Shown here piece after piece: positions 9,601 through 12,306 of a DNA stretch of 12,306 bases (position 1 is its first letter; each line of letters opens with the position of its first letter). Origin of the DNA: Cephalothrix spiralis (taxonomy: Eukaryota; Nemertea; Palaeonemertea; Archinemertea; Cephalotrichidae); assembly GCA_032353305.1 (NCBI GenBank), contig JAUCNG010291071.1, forward strand, positions 1-12,306, written 5' to 3'. The position numbers and the translations under genes are program-made. The notes under the pieces are model-generated. The model did not search any database. It saw nothing but the letters and a program-made list of their open reading frames with translations, and was not told the origin of the DNA.

Positions 9601-11235
9601 AATTTCAGTATGCAAGTTATGCCTGGATTTGCTACCGCTATTGGGCAATATGAAAGTCAAGTATTGCTGAACGCTGACGTTGCGCATCGCTTGTTACGAT
9701 GCCAGACTGTTTACGTAGAGATGGAATCGATAGCTGGAAGAGAAAGAAACCCTGGTATGATCCAAACAAAAATAAAACAGGGGTTAGTTGGTGAAATCGT
9801 CATAACGAAGTAAGTAACAATTAAATATATGAAAGCTACAATGACTCCCCAAGTCTATGGTTTTTTTAAACAATTTTAGATACACACATGACAAGGGGTT
9901 TTCCAAAAGCCTGAACACCCCCCCCCCATTTTGGTAGACCTGAATAAAAACGGCGGTCAGTCAAGTTATACCACTGTGAGTCGCAGAGCCAGGGGCGTAT
10001 CTTGGTGCTCGACTTTTGCGACTTAAGAGTCTGATGGAAGTTAATAGCGCCGGATGCCGCGGGAGGAGCTATCTCCAGGAGGGCGCAACCCTCGTCTTAA
10101 ATCTCTGAACATATCTAGCAGCCAAAATCTATCTTTATAACTATAGTTGCCAAGAGCAACCACACTGTAATGTTTATTTAATTTTTTAAAAACTGTCCCC
10201 GATGTATTACATCGACCTGATATCGATATAGATGGCTGATTCCTTATCGCATTCTTATGATCTCTTATTCTAACGGATAATATTGGCGCGGGGTTTTAAC
10301 TTATGTTTGAATTAAAAACAATTTGTGTCCGTAAATTATGTTGTATTTTAATTGTTATCACTAAATAAATTGAATATATTGCACATTGATTTTATAATAC
10401 ATTGTACTACATGTAAATAAGATTTAGATATAGCCCTCTCGATAGTGGCCCAGTGTTATTGTATTGTATTCGTATTGAATTCCATAGGTTTGTCTATTCG
10501 ATTTTATCGAACTTCCCGAAGGTCTCGTATCGTTCGAATACACTTTCCGCGGTTGTTGGAGGGCGATACGGACCTTCATATACTAAGGAACGAAAAGGGT
10601 ATGTTAGAAAATTCTGCGAAAGGGGGCATCGGCAAATTATTGGGGAAAAATTGCAGTTTAAGGCACATGTATGAAATTTGAAGCTCTAAATATTTTACAA
10701 CGCCTTGCCCATGTATTTTTGTTTACCTTTATTGAATATCCCCATTTCCATATCAGGGATAATATAAATGCAGCCGAACATCATGTTTACAGTTCTACGC
10801 ATTTCAGGAGAAGATCGACTCCATTATCAACTCCATTTTTCTAATTTTCGCATTCTAACTTTTATTCTGATTTTGTTTCAGGTATAACAATAAAACTTAT
10901 CGTATCGACGATGTCGATTTTGATAAAAACCCAACACAGGAATTCGAGACGAAGAGAGGCCCTGTCAGCTTTATCGACTACTACCGAGACTGTCATCATA
11001 TCGACATCCGTCACCGAGACCAGCCCCTTCTACTCAGCAGGCCCACTGAAAAGGACCGAATGGGAGGCAGGACCGGTGATATCCTCCTGGTACCGGAGGC
11101 GTGCTACCTCACCGGGTTATCTGAGGATATGCGTAAAAACTTTACCGTCATGAAAGACATAGCTGTCCATACGCGTGTAGAACCAAATAACAGAGTGAGT
11201 GTGTTGGAGAAGAAGCTTGTTGGGCAACTTAATAA
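3492..11235 (+). CDS. PIWIL1: Piwi-like protein (PIWIL1-type Argonaute), 5' part, 7 coding exons, incomplete at 3' end
   Basis: PIWI-clade Argonautes bind piRNAs in germline or stem cells and silence transposons. The join 3492-3626, 4242-4509, 5324-5547, 6398-6528, 9011-9097, 9609-9809, 10882-11235 is open throughout: 1400 coding nt, residues 1-466 plus two bases. Every junction is GT-AG; intron phases are 0, 1, 0, 2, 2, 2, 2. Visible parts are an RG/RA-rich N-terminus (2-16), a Gly/Pro-rich linker (about 35-105), the N/L1 region from NYFQLVSRPDW to SPTCLQVYNIIFKR (about 147-253), PAZ (about 305-427, with KYNNKTYRIDD and ending PEACYLTGL) and L2 start (MRKNFTVMKDIAVHTRV). These motifs match the PIWIL1 family in order and spacing. 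MID and PIWI domains, with the slicer residues, are outside the window, so activity cannot be judged. An in-frame TGA at 3474 precedes the ATG at 3492, supporting this start. PIWIL1 versus other Piwi paralogues is inferred from the N-terminus. Confidence 0.95.
3627..4241 (+). other. piwi intron 1 (phase 0)
   Basis: GT-AG intron of 615 bp. It holds a small CpG-containing patch with tatataa next to cgcgcg (about 3812-3828), a possible cryptic promoter with weak support, and a pogo/Tigger-like relic at about 4053-4135. Confidence 0.85.
4053..4135. mobile_element. possible pogo/Tigger-type terminal repeat relic with 12-bp hairpin
   Basis: Starting at the dinucleotide TA (4053-4054), the sequence cagtcaaatccctcgcaata and the following actctataaatgcacatcc have the layout of Tigger/pogo termini (CAGT..., CCTCG, repeated TATAA-type blocks, TA target). 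Inside, tgcacatcctgc (4091-4102) and gcaggatgtgca (4116-4127) are exact inverted arms around a 13-nt loop. The hairpin is certain; the family call is by resemblance only. Confidence 0.4.
4242..4509 (+). CDS. PIWIL1: piwi coding exon 2: Gly/Pro/Arg-rich linker
   Basis: This exon encodes residues 46-134 plus the first base of codon 135. The acceptor is ttttgttttag and the donor is gtaatt. It begins GASSGPPPGFQGAPPAGAG and continues as low-complexity linker with scattered arginines (GRASRRGNARA), ending ERGNTRPEHVTDKR. The last stretch corresponds to the weakly conserved segment before the N domain of PIWIL1, which has a similar NTRxxxxHVxxxK pattern. It is probably disordered and may offer further methyl-arginine sites. 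The first residues resemble the end of exon 1 (see finding). Long open frames in other frames and on the minus strand here are by-products of the GC-rich coding sequence. Confidence 0.9.
4510..5323 (+). other. piwi intron 2 (phase 1)
   Basis: GT-AG intron of 814 bp, AT-rich, with a run of 12 C at 5220-5231. Two stretches (about 4895-4985 and 5055-5160) share the order taaatggt...taa...aagta..taat...tgttttgttatt, suggesting an old internal duplication. No coding sequence is seen. Confidence 0.85.
5324..5547 (+). CDS. PIWIL1: piwi coding exon 3: start of N domain
   Basis: This exon encodes residues 135-209; codon 135 (Gly) is split with exon 2, and the exon ends in phase 0 at a strong gtaagt donor. 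The acceptor is ttctcttatag. The protein reads GTSGQRVTVAANYFQLVSRP, then DWILYQYTVDFKP, and ends FDGMVLFMPLRLQEN. The pattern NxFxLxSRPxWxLYQYxxDxxP followed by AFDGxxLFxPxRLQ is characteristic of the N-terminal lobe of PIWIL1-type proteins and is the clearest single identifier in the window. Spacing of the two motifs matches remembered family members without a large insertion. Confidence 0.95.
5548..6397 (+). other. piwi intron 3 (phase 0)
   Basis: GT-AG intron of 850 bp. A patch at about 5589-5647 contains agatcc...aattt and aaatt...gggatct in inverted order, a poor hairpin. A 20-bp tandem repeat is at 5841-5880. The remainder is AT-rich without recognisable features. Confidence 0.85.
5841..5880. 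repeat. tandem repeat, 20-bp unit, two exact copies
   Basis: The unit aaatgaaaaccttgacttta occurs at 5841-5860 and 5861-5880 with no mismatch. The flanking bases extend the match slightly on both sides (ctta before, aaat after), giving just over two copies. It looks like a recent slippage duplication. Confidence 0.95.
6398..6528 (+). CDS. PIWIL1: piwi coding exon 4: N domain / L1
   Basis: This exon encodes residues 210-252 plus two bases of codon 253 (Arg, AG|A). The acceptor is ctattttgtag and the donor is gtatgt. It carries the acidic-polar stretch RRQEPNEDQTIEMVITLREE followed by the strongly conserved SPTCLQVYNIIFKR. The SPTCLQ-YNIIF-R segment is near-invariant in PIWIL1-type proteins. 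The next intron (2.48 kb) is the longest in the window. Confidence 0.94.
7007..7029. repeat. perfect inverted repeat, 10-bp arms, 3-nt loop
   Basis: accgatattt (7007-7016) and aaatatcggt (7020-7029) are exact reverse complements. No function is evident. Confidence 0.8.
7183..7380. mobile_element. possible non-autonomous DNA element beginning tatacagggtgtccca
   Basis: The start tatacagggtgtcccaatat resembles a terminus seen repeatedly in animal DNA transposons, where cagggtgtccca follows TA. The segment to about 7380 is less AT-rich than its surroundings and contains a CRE octamer at 7220-7227. I cannot find the partner terminus, so the right boundary is a guess. Confidence 0.3.
7529..7550. 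repeat. perfect inverted repeat containing AGGTCA/TGACCT half-sites
   Basis: aggtcattat (7529-7538) and ataatgacct (7541-7550) are exact reverse complements around tt. The half-sites match the nuclear-receptor hexamer AGGTCA, but a 10-base spacing is not a standard response element, so this is more likely incidental or part of the repeat at 7521-7593. Confidence 0.75.
8048..8068. repeat. perfect 21-nt inverted repeat
   Basis: ataggatcat (8048-8057) and atgatcctat (8059-8068) flank a single A. No function is evident. Confidence 0.8.
8409..8434. repeat. hairpin, 11-bp arms, T4 loop
   Basis: gatcacgacaa (8409-8419) pairs with ttgtcgtggtc (8424-8434) with one G-T position. It lies inside the second copy of the intron 4 dispersed repeat. 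Confidence 0.75.
8797..8954. mobile_element. 158-bp MITE-like element with terminal inverted repeats and TTAA ends
   Basis: The left end (from 8797) reads ttaaagcagatttttggttt, then aataatcttcgggaaagcggttg. The right end, reverse-complemented from 8954, reads ttaaagcagcatttcggttt, then aataatctttgggaacgcggttg. The arms match over about 43 bases with few changes. TTAA at 8797-8800 and 8951-8954 could be the target duplication used by piggyBac-type elements, or simply part of the inverted repeat. It contains no coding sequence. Confidence 0.8.
9011..9097 (+). CDS. PIWIL1: piwi coding exon 5: L1 linker
   Basis: This short exon (87 nt) encodes residues 253-281 plus two bases of codon 282 (Gly, GG|T). 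The acceptor is tttccttttcag and the donor is gtaagc. The protein is CLKAMNYKLMGRHYFSQEKS followed by AIIEIPQHG. It aligns with the family pattern LLKxMNxxxxGRxYxxxxxxxxIPxH. It was recognised only by splicing, since the exon is too short to stand out as an open frame. Its length is a multiple of three with phase-2 introns on both sides. Confidence 0.92.
9098..9608 (+). other. piwi intron 5 (phase 2)
   Basis: GT-AG intron of 511 bp, AT-rich. The only motif noted is taccgccggc near 9348, shared with 461-470. Nothing else is recognisable. Confidence 0.85.
9609..9809 (+). CDS. PIWIL1: piwi coding exon 6: L1 to N-terminal half of PAZ
   Basis: This exon (201 nt) encodes residues 282-348 plus two bases of codon 349 (Lys). 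The acceptor is gtttaatttcag and the donor is gtaagt. It starts MQVMPGFATAIGQYESQVLL, followed by NADVAHRLLRCQTVY and ends QGLVGEIVITK. PGFxTxIxQYExxxxLxxDVxHxxLRxxTV is the family signature entering PAZ. PAZ holds the 2'-O-methylated piRNA 3' end in characterised Piwis. The stretch after RCQTVYVEM (SIAGRERNPGMIQTK) is divergent, as this segment is variable in the family. The exon is phase 2 to phase 2 and divisible by three. Confidence 0.94.
9810..10881 (+). other. piwi intron 6 (phase 2)
   Basis: GT-AG intron of 1072 bp. It contains a run of 10 C (9918-9927), a hAT-like terminus at 9990-10005 followed by a GC-richer patch to about 10110, and a second less AT-rich patch at 10445-10680. In the latter, two overlapping open frames exist, without recognisable homology and without needing to be exons. 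Confidence 0.85.
9990..10005 (+). mobile_element. possible hAT transposon terminus (caggggcgtatcttgg)
   Basis: Many hAT superfamily termini begin CAGGGGCGTA followed by a short variable stretch and GG. The match is good at the first ten bases. No opposite-strand partner and no 8-bp target duplication were found nearby, so this may be a lone end or chance. Confidence 0.3.
10882..11235 (+). CDS. PIWIL1: piwi coding exon 7: C-terminal half of PAZ and start of L2
   Basis: This exon (354 nt) encodes residues 349-466 plus two bases (AA) of codon 467. The acceptor is ttttgtttcag and the donor is gtaagt. It contains KYNNKTYRIDDVDFDKNP, then PVSFIDYYRDCHHIDI, QPLLLSRP, ILLVPEACYLTGL, and MRKNFTVMKDIAVHTRV. 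These match the PAZ core and PAZ-L2 junction of PIWIL1-type proteins. Two differences from the usual pattern are Phe where DxDWD normally has Trp, and His after YYRDC where many members have Tyr. The final residues EKKLVGQLN should lead into the conserved WGL region, which I could not find downstream within the window. Confidence 0.95.
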
Positions 11236-11261
11236 GTAAGTTTATTTAACTGAGCTGTTCC

Positions 11262-11545
11262 TTGGCCGCGGTGGCGAAGGTGGTCGAGCTTGGGATGCTG
11301 GAGGTACCAGGATCGAGACCCGGGCTCGCCATCACTTTTCATCGTTAGGAACATTTGGCAAGTTTATTAGCGTGCATGTTCCTCATGAGAGATTCTGTTA
11401 TTTTAAATACATGAAGTGCGAAACGTCACTCTCTTTGGGGTAAACCCAAACATTACGAGTGCTGGGCATACGGGAAAACGCTCGAGTAAGCGGACTTTAT
11501 GTGTCTATTTCGAGAAGTTCATCTGACGCCCGTCATATAACAACT
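11262..11545 (+). mobile_element. tRNA-derived SINE
   Basis: The head has a polymerase III A-box-like gtggcgaaggtgg (11271-11283) and a B-box ggatcgagacc (11310-11320), one base from GGTTCGANNCC. The B-box sits in a near-complete T-arm (4 of 5 stem pairs). The acceptor stem is degenerate, so this is not a functional tRNA. The body contains aggaacat...atgttcct and ends with a tail (tgtgtctatttcgagaag, then tcatctgacgcccgtcat) shared with 775-838, which supports a family-level tail. The exact 3' end is uncertain. It lies 26 bp after the exon 7 donor in the same orientation as piwi. Confidence 0.7.
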
Positions 11546-11852
11546 ATACCTAAAGCATATGTAACAAATATACTAAACCAGAAATTTTGATTGCCCTAAA
11601 TGAGACTTAAGATGTTTACAACGGAGTACTCTGGCTCGCTAGGCTCGTAACTGACTCGGCTTCAAAATATCTAATGATCGTCGAAATCAAAAATACGGAA
11701 TTCCGTGTGACGTTATCACTAAAAATTCCGCCAAATTACTTCGCGAGTGAATGTGAAGCACACTCGAAGCAAAAAATGAAGAATTTTCACAAGCCCTAAA
11801 GGTTTAGCCAATTTCAGCGTATGGGGCGAACGCGCGGTTAGGGTTTTAAAAA

Positions 11853-11913
11853 CACCAAAGCCACTTTATATTGATTAGTGTGGTTACCACTAATCTATAT
11901 TGTGGCTTTGGTG
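11853..11913. repeat. 61-nt imperfect hairpin
   Basis: caccaaagccac (11853-11864) pairs exactly with gtggctttggtg (11902-11913). After a small asymmetric bulge, attagtg (11874-11880) pairs with cactaat (11888-11894) around a 7-nt loop. The size is at the low end for a pre-miRNA; a small MITE is equally possible. Confidence 0.7.
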
Positions 11914-12306
11914 CAGACAGGTATGTCCTCATATGCAGGTCGGTTAGAGTTAAAATCAATTCAACCTCGCCCTGGAAAAGTGGTGGTAGTTATTTTCATT
12001 ATAGTTATATCAGTTAGTTACATGCACTGCGGAGCGAGAAAACATGGTTTGTGATGCAAAAATTCTGAAGACTGGGGTCTTGATTAATTCTGCCGTCTCA
12101 CGTCAGACTACAACTCACCATAAGTATATGGAGAACAAGATAATTATGGCTCAAAAACAAACTTAGAGAAAAATTCAGTTTTTCATAGAAATACATGTTA
12201 TTATTACACTGCATTAGTTCATTTCATTACGTCAGAGCATGATAATCTCGAATTGCACTCTACTGAGTTGGATTCGATATCGAATTCGGTCTCATCCGGT
12301 TTTGAG

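Larger units (their letters stand above)
11236..12306 (+). other. piwi intron 7, incomplete at window edge
   Basis: The donor gtaagt is at 11236. The next exon should encode the L2 segment with the conserved WGL motif; no open stretch with an acceptor and this motif is visible to 12306. The intron holds the SINE, the hairpin at 11853-11913, and otherwise unassigned sequence, including an odd-centred cgagtg/cactcg repeat near 11744-11775 and a palindrome attcgatatcgaat at 12272-12285. Confidence 0.75.

Noticed and set aside
5220-9927. Homopolymer runs (12 C at 5220-5231, 10 G at 6702-6711, 10 C at 9918-9927) as functional elements
   Set aside because: Simple runs of this size are common in animal introns and have no supporting context.
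10445-10681. Two overlapping open frames of 73-78 codons in intron 6 as a possible extra exon
   Set aside because: Exons 6 and 7 join perfectly within the conserved ITKYNNKTYR motif, leaving no room for inserted coding sequence, and neither frame resembles Piwi.
11262-11331. Functional tRNA gene
   Set aside because: The B-box and T-arm are good, but the acceptor stem has several mismatches, the A-box region is irregular, and a SINE-like body follows.
11820-11845. Next piwi exon (acceptor-like ttcag followed by tatggggcg)
   Set aside because: The following reading frame stops quickly and does not give the expected conserved L2 sequence.
12265-12306. Possible cloning-vector or linker remnant (gatatcgaattc)
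   Set aside because: The palindrome attcgatatcgaat contains common restriction-site sequences, but the surrounding bases do not match a vector polylinker that I recall; it is probably genomic.
1-12306. CRISPR array, bacterial operon, phage or antisense gene system
   Set aside because: No regularly spaced repeats with unique spacers, no prokaryotic-style genes, and no second coherent coding region on either strand.

Overview
The window looks like metazoan nuclear DNA: short coding exons with GT-AG introns, AT-rich introns and flanks, no bacterial-type operons or ribosome-binding sites, and many small inverted-repeat elements. I could not identify the species. A tRNA-derived SINE with a 'ggccgcggtggc' head, and the sequence of the gene itself, suggest a marine invertebrate, possibly a lophotrochozoan such as a mollusc; this is inference.

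The only gene I can support is the 5' part of a PIWI-clade Argonaute gene, closest in remembered sequence to PIWIL1 (Piwi/Siwi type), on the plus strand. Seven coding exons splice into one frame: 3492-3626, 4242-4509, 5324-5547, 6398-6528, 9011-9097, 9609-9809 and 10882-11235. They encode residues 1-466 plus two bases of the next codon. In order they give an Arg-Gly-rich N-terminus (Tudor-type docking region), a Gly/Pro-rich linker, the N and L1 region, the PAZ domain and the start of L2. The MID and PIWI (slicer) domains lie beyond the right edge. An acceptor directly before the ATG suggests a non-coding 5' exon further upstream that I could not place.

Region by region: 1-448 is an array of nested direct and inverted repeats. 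775-838 is a fragment related to the 3' part of the SINE at the far right. 833-866 and 1304-1387 are hairpins. 1547-2398 is a foldback element with arms of about 280 bp that carry CRE and NRF1-like palindromes. 2399-3490 is the AT-rich 5' flank or 5'UTR intron. 3491-11235 is the piwi gene; its introns hold a pogo/Tigger-like terminus (intron 1), a 20-bp tandem repeat (intron 3), several repeats and a TTAA-flanked MITE-like element (large intron 4), and a hAT-like terminus (intron 6). From 11236 the seventh intron begins, with a tRNA-derived SINE 26 bp after the splice donor and a 61-nt hairpin at 11853-11913; no further piwi exon is recognisable before the window ends.

Taken together, this is a transposon-silencing gene whose flank and introns are crowded with degenerate non-autonomous transposons. 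I see no convincing new multi-gene system. The points most worth checking are the foldback element as a possible hairpin-RNA source or regulatory module upstream of piwi, three consecutive frame-neutral exons covering the PAZ region, and the uncharacterised repeat families.
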